From Erigeron canadensis (taxonomy: Eukaryota > Streptophyta > Magnoliopsida > Asterales > Asteraceae), in assembly GCF_010389155.1 (NCBI RefSeq), contig NC_057769.1, forward strand, positions 3,968,001 through 4,032,000: a stretch of DNA of 64,000 nt, in the 5' to 3' direction. Under the pieces are notes generated by a model. That model ran no database searches, had not been told where the DNA came from, and worked only from the letters and a program-made list of their open reading frames with translations. Of the stretch, positions 47,706 through 58,300 are shown one piece after another. Each line of letters starts with the position of its first letter. Within the stretch, counting starts at the first letter, position 1. Made by a program: the position numbers and the translations under genes.

Positions 47706-47856
47706 TCAACCACCTGATATGCCGAATATTGAACAAACTTATCATTTCCACCTGATATGCCGAATATTGAACAACCCTAAGGTGAGCATTCCGCAGTACT
47801 CATATCGGCTCAAGGCCACTTTTCAATTCAACCACCTGATATGCCGAATATTGAAA
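47706..47856. repeat. three copies of a 23 bp motif
   Basis: CACCTGATATGCCGAATATT followed by GAA occurs at about 47711, 47750 and 47831, perfectly repeated but with unequal spacing (39 and 81 bp). It lies just upstream of the minus-strand glutaredoxin fragment. Confidence 0.85.
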
Positions 47857-48210
47857 AGTTGTCACATTAACTTATAGTCCATGGCTTCATTAGATAACAA
47901 ATACTAATGAACCTACATTCCGTAGAAAAAGGCAAACACTATATTGCTTAAATGTAAAAAAAGATCACATACCCAGTTCTTAAGTCAGTTAATTAAAACT
48001 TATTTTATCACTAAAAATCTAATTCTTATGCATCAAATAAAAATAAAAATAAACTCTTTGCTTACAACCCATTTGATATAATATACGTCTAATATACATA
48101 ACTGAGATTTAAGCAAAAAAGTATAATAAGAAAAAGTAACATATTGATATGTAATTATATATATATATATACACATGCACACGTAACTTACCAATCCATC
48201 TTTTTCTTAA

Positions 48211-48297
48211 TAAATTTCAAATAAATTCAGATTATATGTTTTCCCAAAAATAAATTTCAAATAAATTCAGATTATATGTTTTCCCAAAAATAAGTTT
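48211..48297. repeat. 41 bp tandem duplication
   Basis: Two adjacent copies of a segment containing ATTCAGATTATATGTTTTCC and CAAAAATAA. Confidence 0.8.
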
Positions 48298-48323
48298 TTA
48301 AAAAAATATTTTATGAAAAATAA

Positions 48324-48571
48324 ATAAGAATTGAACTAACTTCATCGGAACCACGCACGACAATCGGAAGAGAATCACACCCGGCAATGACAGACGAAGG
48401 CGCATATGGTGGTGGCGTGGATGGCGGTGGTTGTGGATGGGGTGATGGTGGTAATAGGGTCGGAGATGGCAAGAGTGGAGTTGGGTTGGATTGGAGATAC
48501 GCGATGGCGGAGCAGGGTAGAGAGATAAGTAATATAACAAATATAATTAATTGTTTTTCGCAAAAAGACAA
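48324..48571 (-). CDS. possible first exon of a signal-peptide, Pro-rich protein
   Basis: The minus-strand frame starts MSFCEKQLIIFVILLISLPC, a good signal peptide, followed by a proline/serine-rich stretch (about residues 28-60) and IAGCDSLPIVVRGSDE ending at a GTTAGT donor. It could be an exon of a secreted or wall protein. However, its start is only 3 bp from the divergent tRNA gene, leaving no room for a normal 5' UTR, and no second exon was identified. It may also be an accident of the GGTGG-rich sequence on the other strand. Confidence 0.25.
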
Positions 48572-48574
48572 AAA

Positions 48575-48646
48575 CCTGCCTTAGCTCAGTGGTAGAGCGC
48601 TAGACTGTATATCTATTGGTCGCCGGTTCGAACCCGGCAGGCAGGA
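48575..48646 (+). tRNA. tRNA-Tyr (GUA), intron-less
   Basis: A full cloverleaf folds. The acceptor stem CCTGCCT pairs perfectly with AGGCAGG. The D stem is GCTC/GAGC. The anticodon arm CTAGA/TCTAT has one C-T mismatch at its base. The anticodon is GTA (48607-48609). The T arm is GCCGG TTCGAAC CCGGC and the discriminator is A. The C1-G72 pair and A73 are eukaryotic tRNA-Tyr identity elements. A T7 run at 48652-48658 is a pol III terminator, and CAA-rich sequence lies upstream. Plant nuclear tRNA-Tyr genes normally carry a short intron after the anticodon; none is present here. Confidence 0.85.
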
Positions 48647-48935
48647 CATATTTTTTTATTTCTCTATACCAATATTACCAAATAAACAATTTTCGGTTTT
48701 TCAGATTTAAAAATATCTATAATAGTGAAATTTTTAAAAGTATCATAGAATTGTTACGTAAAAAACTTTATATCATAAATTTTTCATAATCTTTTAATAC
48801 CAACAAAACCAATTCATAAAAACTAGGATATTACATTATCATCTACATGTCACGATATATTTTTCCTAAAAGATTTTAAAATATCACAGTATCTATTTTA
48901 CCGTGGATTTAGAATAAACAAATTAATAAGAGACA
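48647..48935. other. intergenic DNA
   Basis: AT-rich with no recognised feature beyond the tRNA terminator. Confidence 0.4.
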
Positions 48936-49030
48936 TCTTTTATTATACTAAAACACAGTTGCTCTAATAACTTATTAACCAATCACATCTCTCGATTTTT
49001 TGCAATGTTCAATTTTGACTTTTCTTGACT
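48936..49030 (+). mobile_element. Helitron-type 5' terminus
   Basis: TCTTTTATTATACTAAAACA preceded by A, followed by GTTGCTCTAATAACTTATTA and ACCAATCA, matches the 5' end shared by several elements here. An almost identical sequence lies inverted at 51708-51640. Its own 3' end was not identified, and a copia relic lies just downstream. Confidence 0.6.
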
Positions 49031-49234
49031 TTTAATTATATAAAAAAGCTATAAATGTCAACCATCTATTCAATTGAAGATAACTATTCCAATAATTATA
49101 TATTATAAATATAGATATCTAACTTAATATATTTAATATTATAATAAACATTATAAAGTTGGAGTAACTTGTCATGCTAAATATCCATACATATACTTGT
49201 CATGCTGCTGAAGATTTTTAAAAAACATAATCAA

Positions 49235-49700
49235 TTAATCAAGTTAATGCAGTTTTTAATGGGGCTTGATGATTCTTATATGCAAACTAGAAGTAACATT
49301 TTAACTAAGGAACCTTATCTGATGTAAGAAGTGTTTATGCTATTATTTCTAGTGAAGAATCATATAGATTAATTGCTTCTGGCAATAACTCTGGTGTGTC
49401 TCAAAAGTATGCAACTTCTGCATTTGCTTCTAATGTGCCTGCTAAGTCTAATTTTTAAAGATTTTAATCTCAAACTTCAAAGTTTGCTTCTAATTATAAT
49501 TAGTATGATAAAAAAAATGCTAATACTGATAGTTCTATTATTTGTGATCATTATGGTTTTAATGGACACACTATTGATAAGTGCTTTAAAATGCTAATGG
49601 ACACACTATTGATAAGTGCTTTAAAATAATTGGATATCCTGCTAGTTTTGGAAAAAAGAAGTTGGTATGTCCTAATGTGTATTTCTTGAAGCTTTCTATA
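49235..49700 (+). mobile_element. copia gag relic
   Basis: Broken frames translate to DDSYMQTRSNILTKEPYLDV, VYAIISSEESYRLIASGN, YATSAFASNVPAKSNF and CDHYGFNGHTIDKCFKIIGY, the UBN2-type copia gag and CCHC knuckle pattern. Stops and shifts are present. A 37 bp segment (GACACACTATTGATAAGTGC core) is tandemly duplicated around 49560-49630. Gag of this type is very common in Asteraceae genomes, which is my main taxonomic hint. Confidence 0.7.
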
Positions 49701-49964
49701 AAAATTAAATATACACTTCTTTGACTACACATGACACTAAAGTTGGAACTAAAGAAGCTTCTTTGACTTCCAAAGGTCAATCTTTGATTGTCTGAACACT
49801 AAAAAAGGAAGTAATAAAGATAGGTTATGGTTTTCCTTTTCCAGCATATCCTTATACACATGACATTTAGCTTGTCTAACTTTATATTAACAATTCATTT
49901 ATATAACCGAAAATAAAGCCAAACACAGAAACTTAACTTGATCTTAGACACTCAGTAGCAAATC

Positions 49965-50160
49965 CCTGATAAGGGGTGATCCATTACGCAACGGACTTCA
50001 GAGCAAATCTCACTACTAATTAAAAACATGAATAATTGACGATTATTAGTCTCCTGCCGACTGGACAATATGACGTAACACTATGGTTAAAGGGACTTGC
50101 TACCAAATATTATACACGATAAAGATGAAAATCTCAACATGTTTTTAGGTAACATCATAT
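49965..50160 (-). mobile_element. degenerate SINE-like sequence
   Basis: GTAACACTATGGTTAAAGGGAC at about 50075 matches the body of the SINE at 55.8-55.97 kb (GTAACACTATGGTTAAAAGGAC). The promoter boxes are not well preserved. Confidence 0.35.
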
Positions 50161-50696
50161 CCATTCTAAAAAAAACAACCAAATAACACATTTTTATCAG
50201 AGAATCATAAGCATAAAGTAAACAACCAATATACAGGGTCAAATAAAGAGTTTTTTTTTTTTATTACAAGTTAACCGGACCCCGAATTTCTCGGGTGTCA
50301 CATACACATGGACTCTATTTCGTGCGACATTTGGTTATAGGAGTAGAGCTAGCCGATTTAAGTATAAAAAACGTAGACCTAACTTGTTTAATAAATTACT
50401 CGGTTGAAGTTTGAGTATTTGGTTATCGTTCATTCTGTTAGGATATGTATTAGTTTTATTTAATTATATTTAAAGCCTCAAACTCGAACCTCGTCTAATT
50501 AGTGAACTTGGACTTGATTAATCTCATGTATGATAATGAACGAGCATGGTACCCGCGCAATGCGGCGGCGAGCCGGCAATGACGCTGTGTGATGGCGGCG
50601 ACGGATGGTGATGATGGTGACGACATTAATTGGTGTAGATAAATGTATTTTATTTAAAGGGAGTTAGTAAAGATATGTTATAATATAATGTACTAA

Positions 50697-51237
50697 CTAG
50701 ATTTTAGACCCGTGTCCAACACAGGACACGAGACTTACGACATTATTAATATTAGATATTAATACATGTAACTCATAAAAGCTTATAAGTTCAAAGTTGA
50801 AGATATAAGTAGATACTTAGTGTTCAATTCAAATGTCAAGAATGTTAAACTAATAGAAAGAAAACTAATGTAATAAAAGAATATTGGAAGGATATACTCT
50901 CCTTCATCATTTGAAAGACTTCTTTATGGACGGAATTTGTTGTAGTGTTTTTTGTCTTTTGATCTTTGTCATATATTAACACCTTAAATCCCTTCTCGAC
51001 TTAACCCGAGATACTGCAATATACAATTGTTCGTGTGTGAAAACCGGACTTTGTAGATGGAAACCAATTTTAATAACATTGTAAAATTAAATTATTTTAG
51101 TTATTTGTTTTTTATTAATTAAATAAAATTATGTAAAAACTAAATTATGACATCAGCGAGAGTCAATTTGATGAAATCGAGCGATCGATATGATTGGTTA
51201 ACAAGTCATTAGTTCAATTGTTTTTTAGTATATATAT
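50697..51237 (-). mobile_element. Helitron-like element, minus strand
   Basis: The minus-strand 3' end has the hairpin CGTGTCCTGTGTTGGACACG, then GGTCTAAAATCTAG at 50697, followed by T. The 5' side near 51190-51237 has the family's GACTTGTTAACCAATCA and TATACTAAAAAAC words, though the exact TC end is degraded. Confidence 0.55.
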
Positions 51238-51239
51238 TA

Positions 51240-51708
51240 AAATTAAAATAGTACAATTACTATTAAAATCTTAATATATTTATATCAAATTTAATTTATT
51301 TTTAATTAATTAATTATATATATATGATAGAACGTATTATTAGCTATTATTTTATCGGATATACATTAGTTATTATTATTTTTGTTTATTATATTCAAAT
51401 TATTGGGTAAAAAGTATAAATTTGTGATGGAAAACAAAAAAAGTGTAAATTAAAGTCAAAATTGAAAACAAAAGTCAACATTAAGAAATCAAGAGCTGTG
51501 ATTGGTCGATAAGTTATTAGAGCAACTGTGCTATTATTATATTTGTTTATTATATTCAAATTATCGGGTAAAAAATGTAAATTTGTGATGTAAAACAAAA
51601 AAGTGTAAATTAAAGTCAAAATTGAAAACAAAAGTCAACATTAAGAAATCGAGAGCTCTGATTGGTCGATAAGTTATTAGAGCAACCGTGCTTTAGTATA
51701 ATAAAAGA
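51240..51708 (-). mobile_element. Helitron 5' terminal segment with internal duplication
   Basis: The minus-strand 5' end is TCTTTTATTATACTAAAGCA at 51708 after A. A segment of about 161 bp ending in the ACCAATCA block is tandemly duplicated (about 51388-51530 and 51548-51695), giving two successive 5' ends. The 3' end may be the 50697 terminus or may be lost. Confidence 0.55.
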
Positions 51709-52182
51709 TGGTGTAATTTAATATTAAGAGTTGATGTTGATTTAATTCATTAAGGGTATTTTGGTCAATTCGCATGTCCCATTTTTGTAAACTTTCAACA
51801 TGGGTTTATAATTTTTATATAATAATATAAAAATATAGAAATATAGATGAATAAACTAATCTTCAGTTAAAATACTCATAAAACTCACTAGATTAAGCTA
51901 AGCTCAAATGGTAAGTTTGTGTTCGAGTTCTAAAACTAGTATGTTTGAACTCAACTTAAATGATCCAATACTATGATAGCTCATGATAAGTTCGACTCAT
52001 TTACACCCATAAAGTGATCTACGAGCCACTATGTTTTATCCTGTTTCATATCATGTTTATAGGAGTATTTGAACTTTAAAATTTGGGATTCTTGAAATTT
52101 GAAAATATAAAATGAAAAATAAAAAACAACAAAATATATCTTTTAATTTTACATTAAAATATAAAAAACATTTCTAATATAA
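51709..52182. other. intergenic DNA
   Basis: AT-rich, no recognised gene or transposon end. Confidence 0.35.
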
Positions 52183-52849
52183 TCTATTATATAAATAACA
52201 CAAGATTTTAATTACATCATTATTTAAAAAAAAAAAAACCTTACTTGGCATATCTAGGTTTTTTCTTATCGATTAACTTTTTTATATAAATGTATTTATG
52301 GCATCATAATAAATTTTGATTTTCAATCTATCATTAACAAGTTTCTTCAAAATTATCAAACTTAATGTAAAATAACATATTTTTGAAGATCTAATCATAT
52401 ATCAGTTTTTAAAAATAACATATCATTATTTTAATTTTCATTCTTTTTTTAACTTGATCATTATCATTTTTTGCAATTTAAATTTGATTTCGAAAAACAC
52501 GTGTTACATTGCTTAATTTAGTTTTCTTTTCTTAATTATGTTTTGTTATTATTAGTATGAATTCAATAATGATAGTTAGACATTTATATTATCGTATAAT
52601 AAAAGGAGTTCGAGTAAGATGTATAATTACGATCCATTTGATTAACATTTTTACGTTTTTGTCCTATGTAAAAACATCGTAGCCTGAGTATCAGTCACTT
52701 ATTTTAGAATTTTCAGTTGTAGCATAATAACGGCTTTATTGTTCTTTATTTTTATCGTCAACTTTTATAAAGATGTAAATAGTGTTGTATTTTTGTATAC
52801 TCATTACCTAAATACGAATGTCCGGGTATTACCCGGGATGATAAACTAG
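52183..52849 (+). mobile_element. candidate non-autonomous Helitron (667 bp)
   Basis: It starts TCTATTATATAAATAACACA after A and ends with the hairpin CCGGGTATTACCCGGG, then ATGATAAACTAG, then T. The A|TC...CTAG|T pattern is complete. No coding capacity. The assignment of this 5' end is by pattern only. Confidence 0.6.
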
Positions 52850-52979
52850 TTTTTTAATAAATCATAATAATTTAGTAGTGTTTTTATTTCTCATGTTTTC
52901 TTTAAATAAATAAAAATGAAAAAACTTTTTGGACTAAATACCCCTTTTAATTTTTCTCACTCCCTATTTATGTACAGTA

Positions 52980-53015
52980 CTAGCTTAAGCACCCGGGTAT
53001 CACCCGGGTAGTGTT
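52980..53015 (-). mobile_element. Helitron-type 3' end, minus strand
   Basis: The hairpin ACCCGGGTGATACCCGGGT followed by GCTTAAGCTAG and T on the minus strand. A matching TC end may lie near 55175 (TCTTATATAAAGCAGAAG), which would give a 2.2 kb element containing the later insertions. That pairing is unproven. Confidence 0.5.
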
Positions 53016-54019
53016 ATGATAATTCATTTATAGTTATATGAATTGTGATATAACTGTTACATGTGAAAACACGACAATATAGACAATATAGTTGATTGCC
53101 TAATAAGCGATCATTATGATAGCACACCATAAAAGCTTACCAAGTGATACTAAGAGCTAGTTTGACGCACTAGAAAATCTAAGAGATGTGGGTTTCTATT
53201 CTAACGAATCGAAGCGGACGTAAAGTCTTGTTGATTATTCCGGTTACAATGTCACCGCCAAAAAAAGACTCGAGATAAAAATGTAGAAATATACTTATGA
53301 TAATATATTCGAGGGTATGGATACAAAGAGTTGATAAAAAACTATTATCATTACTTTTTTATTAAACAAAGTATCCTTCCATCCCTTTTTAATTTTCTAT
53401 CTTTAAAAAACAAAAAAGTTCTTTTAACTTTCAAAACATTCTCAACTCACACACTACATATACACAAAATGTCCTTATCTTCCAACTCTATTATTCAAAC
53501 AATCACTCTCATTTATTCACTAATTTAAATATTTTCACTTAATATACCATATTATTCTTAATGAAATCTATTTTTTTAACCTTTAAAATAACCACACCAC
53601 CTCTTTTACATTAATTACTTTTACATTAATAACTACACCACTGACACTAACACCACCCATCGTCACCGCATTGCGTTGGTACATACCCTCGCGTTTCAAA
53701 AGAAAGAAAACTGTAATAATTCCGTGTTTGTAATTATGAATAGTGAAAGGCAAGTATTTTCATTAAGTTTGGCAATAAAGATAAAATTTGGAACCAATAA
53801 AAGCAAAAGTCGTGTATAATTATCAAGTTGGTAATAGTTTTGGAACCGATGAAGAAGTCCATAATGCATACAAAATATTACTCTTTGTTCACCCGGAAAT
53901 AATATGCATGGTCGCAAGGATATTGTAATTGAGATATTGTTGCCATAGTGATGTAAATGATCTAACGATGGATTCTTACCCAGCTCCGATAGCTAGTGCA
54001 ATTATTTTTGGTTTACAAC
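53016..54019. other. repeat-derived DNA
   Basis: 53340-53690 resembles the short Helitron-like family with the CACCGCATTGCGTTGG 3' module. No gene is recognised. Confidence 0.35.
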
Positions 54020-54024
54020 TTATT

Positions 54025-54530
54025 CATGATAAGCATGAGTTTAATGGTAAAGAATACCTTAAGGGGGTGTTTGGTAGAAGTTAATTAAAGGGAATGAAAA
54101 TGTAATAGAGAATGAATATAGTGAGAAAGAGAATGAGTATTTGAAAAGGGAATAAATTCTGTCGTTTGGTACAAGCAGAGAATGAATATATAAAAAATAA
54201 AAAAATTTAAATAATAATTAAATTTAATACTTATAACATCACTAAAACCAACAACAAAAAAAAATTTTCCATTCCCATCCATTCTCTACATTTTATAGAG
54301 AATTGAGGGAATGGAATCGATTCCCACTTCTCGATTCTCTTTCTCATTCTCTATTGTCACCAAACATGAGAAGTCTTTCTCATTCCATTTTCACAATTTT
54401 CATTCCATTGTACCAAACACCCCCTTAAGGTTCTAAGTTTGATTCCCGTTTGACCCACACGTGAACTTCTAATGACACGAGTTCGCATATCCTTCAGGTT
54501 ACCCGTGTCATATAGAGATTAAAAGAAGCA
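54025..54530 (+). mobile_element. SINE interrupted by a MITE
   Basis: GAGTTTAATGGTAAAG (A-box-like, 54038-54053) and GTTTGATTCCCG (B-box-like, about 54437) would stand at normal tRNA spacing if the 54.06-54.43 kb MITE were absent. The body continues with CACACGTGAACTTCTAATGA and ends near 54530. Confidence 0.5.
54059..54426. repeat. MITE with GGGGGTGTTTGGTA inverted ends
   Basis: Left GGGGGTGTTTGGTA and right TACCAAACACCCCC are perfect inverted repeats, bordered by TTAA on both sides. A TAA/TTA duplication would be PIF/Harbinger-like; TTAA would be another option. About 365 bp, non-coding. Confidence 0.8.
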
Positions 54531-55366
54531 TGAATATTAACCCGACATCATATAACGCATACGGAATGAGTCGAGTCGATGTGTATATCACATATAACAA
54601 AACCATCACAAAAAGAAGTGCAATCTTAAACACCCAAAGCATAATAAAACTTTAAGATACAATCAAAGTTACACTAAAGAAAGCTTCTTAAAGGAAACGT
54701 GTATATATATCATAAAATATGAATAAAAAAACCCGAGTCATATTACATGTTCTTTCAATCCAAATAATAATCATAATAAAGAGAACTACAAAATTAAATG
54801 TTCAAAGAAAATACCAAAATGAATTTAATAAAAAAATAGATATTATACTATGATAAATGTTAACAGAAATACAAATATGATTTCCAAAACTGAAAAGGGT
54901 AGCAACGAATATGAAAAAGATTAACAACAATACTTGCTCGTCCTTTGATTACAAAAGATCATATTCGTAAATTGATTGTTTAAAAATTTGGAGAAACTTA
55001 TTTTTAGGAGACAAGCGGATCAAGTGGAAGAGAAATATTTGGGAAAATATACTAATAATTGCATGACGTCATGTATCTATTATTTTTAATGGAAATAAGT
55101 GAATGGAAAAGTTTTAACTGTGCCACATAGATTAATTTCAGAGAAATTTTAGGAAGGACTTCTGCTTTATATAAGATAAAGATTTTCCATACCATCCTAA
55201 AAATATACTGTATTTTCTACAACAAAAAAATATACGGAGTATGTACTTAAACCCTTTCCAAAACATTGCCCCAAAATTCATCTTGTGAAGAAAACACCTC
55301 AAATGTTGCTTACAGAAAGAACGTCGATTCCCATTTGAAGTTTATTTCACTCCATTATTAATATCA
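54531..55366. other. upstream region of the IDM1-like gene
   Basis: Contains the 5' UTR and promoter of the gene starting at 55367, with AT-rich DNA further upstream. No clear TATA box could be chosen among several TATA-like words. Confidence 0.35.
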
Positions 55367-58300
55367 ATGGCAACCAACATTACAACAAAACAACAACAAT
55401 CAAGAAAACGTCAGAGATTCAGTCATGCACAAAAGCTCCTTCCTAACCAACAAGTTGAAGTAAGCATTATTTCACTTATTTTCAACTTTTTTTCTTTTTT
55501 CAAAAAGTTTGCATTTTTTAATGTGGGTTTTTGTTTTTCTTTAATGGGTTGCTTTCATTTTTTGTCCTTTTTGTTGGGTTGTTTTTGTTTTTTTGGATTT
55601 TAATCTGGAATTGTACTTAGGGTTTAGATTATTATTTTTATTAAGATTTTGCTAGTGAAATGTTGGTCATATGTCGGTTCTCTGTTTGATGTATATATAA
55701 TGCATATATGATATGCCAGTTTAATTTATTGGAGTTCTTGACTTTATTATATTTCAACTTGTTTGTTTCAAGGCATAAATGAATTGCTTATTTTTATTTG
55801 CTTCTTTTAACTGACCTACTGCCAGCCCCAATAACTGGTCCTACGTCTAACACGAGGTAGGTAAATTTCGTAACACTATGGTTAAAAGGACATGTCGCCG
55901 GGATTTAAACCATGACCTCAACTTGTATGTTGCATGTCCCCCACCACTAGGCTAACGTCGTGGGGATAAGTATTGCATATATTCTTTCATTTTTTTGTTT
56001 TTGGGTTTCTCAGGGGGGAGTAAAACTGAATTGGTTTAGTTTCCGTTATATAGAGTATCGTTTTACTGGTTTAATAATTATTTTGAATTTGTTTGATTCA
56101 TTTATAAGCGTTGGCTTAATAATACCGGGGTTCTTGATTTATTGTATTCTTTTGTGGCTTTATGCAATGCATTAGGGTAAAATAATACTATTGTGTATCA
56201 TAATACTCTACCTTTAGCTCTTTATTATTTTTCTTGTTTTGGAACAAAAAGACCAGTTTACATTGAGTAACGGATATGTATTCTAGGTAAGGAGTGTTGA
56301 AGAAGGGTTCCGTGGTTCGTGGCATCAAGCAACAGTACTCGAATGTAGAACTCAACTTCGTGTGGTGAAATATTATCATTCCTTATGTGATAATCATTCA
56401 GAGGAGCATATCGAGTTCATTCCAGTTTCATTTGCAGTTGATGGCAAAATTCCGGTTAACTGGCAACCATCTGACTACCCAAATTATCGGGGCAAGATAA
56501 GACCGATGCCCCCTCGGGTTTTCCATGATAATTTTTGTCTTCGTTATGGACAATGTGTGGATGTATATTATGGATATGCATGGTGGGAAGGTGTTGTTTT
56601 TGACCATGATGATGGTTCAAGTGAACGATTAGTTTTCTTTCCTGATATGGGTGATGACTTGAGGATTCCGGTTAAGAATATAAGGGTTACTCAGGACTGG
56701 GATGCAGCTAGCGATGAATGGAAGCTTCGAGATGATTGGATTCTTTTTGAAGTGGTTGAGGAATTTAAAGTAGAATGGCCACTTTCTGTTTCCATGAAAC
56801 AAATTTGGTATGAAGTGAGGAAGACAAATTGTTTTGTTAGAGAAATGAAAGAATGGACGTGCCCCATAAAAGAAAGATGGAAAGAAATTGTAAAAGAGGT
56901 TATGGTAAATAACTTTAAGTTGACAATGCTCGGGTTTTGTCACAGATATAAGCTTTCAGAGGATTTGGATATAAAGAAATGCTTTGTCGATTCCATGATA
57001 AATCTTGAACCATCATTTTCTGAATCTCTTGTTGATGGTGACCTACATTCAAAACTTGACATGGTTTTGGCTATCAAGTCTCTATACGAGAATCTTAGTT
57101 TTCCTACCGAAGTTTCTGTTTCTAAGTTGACTAAAACCATTGACCATTGTGCTGTCACGCGTTCATCTGAAGTTATAAAACCTGATTTTTCTGATATTTC
57201 AAGAAATCTTGAATCAGCAATATCATCGCCACATATGACAGAAGAACCACAAACACAGGATCTTCATGTGATCGAATCTGAATACTGCCCACAAGCAGTG
57301 GTTGACTATCATTCCCTGATAATGGATTCAAACTTTAACTTACGAAAGACAGAAGATTCCAGGTTTAAAAACCTACAACTTAGTGCTAGAAAGCATCTTT
57401 TTGCTGTTGGTTGGTCAAATTTCTATCTTGAGGATACTTCAGGTAGGAAAGAACTTGTGTATAGTTCCCCAAATGGAAGAAAGTTCTATAATCTTCATGA
57501 AGCCTGCATTTATTATTTCAGTGAACCCTCGTGTTTTGAGATCGATAATGCTTCCGGAACAAATGTTGGTAATGTAGAAGACTTGATCAAGAAAAACATT
57601 AGTGTTTTGCATAGTGAAAAGGAAGTCGTAAAGAAAGATATATCTTTGAAGACTAATCATGTAAAAGGGTCAAGTAAAAGGGCTCGTATAGGATTTCCAC
57701 CAATGTATCGAACCCCAAGAACTGTATTATCTTGGTTAATTGATAATGATATTGTTTTACCTAGAGCGAAAGTACGACTTTATTGTAATGCAGATGGAAG
57801 GATAATGAAGGCAGGTCGGGTAACACGTAATGGAATAAAATGTAATTGTTGTAATTGTATATTTACTTTCTTAAAGTTTCAAAAGCATGCTGGACGCACT
57901 AATGGGAGACCCTCCGCTAACATATATCTTGATGATGGTAGGTCTTTATTAGATTGTCAATTGCAACTAAAACTTGATCAAGAAGCAAGATTAAAGGGAA
58001 ACCGAAATGAAATAGAAAACGAGAATGATTATATATGTTCTGTTTGTCAATACGGTGGGGAATTAGTGTTATGTGACAATTGTCCATCTTCATTTCATAC
58101 ATCTTGCATAGGATTACAGGTAATATTTTTGGTAAATTTTTAAATTGTTTCTTGTTTCGTTAACTTTATTGTGTTGCACTAATGCAGGCTTTTGATTTTG
58201 CTTGATTAGGAGGTCCCTGATGGTGAATGGTTCTGCCCTTCATGCTGCTGCAGAATTTGTAATGAAAACAGATTCAGTGGGTGTTATGAGCAAAATAGTG

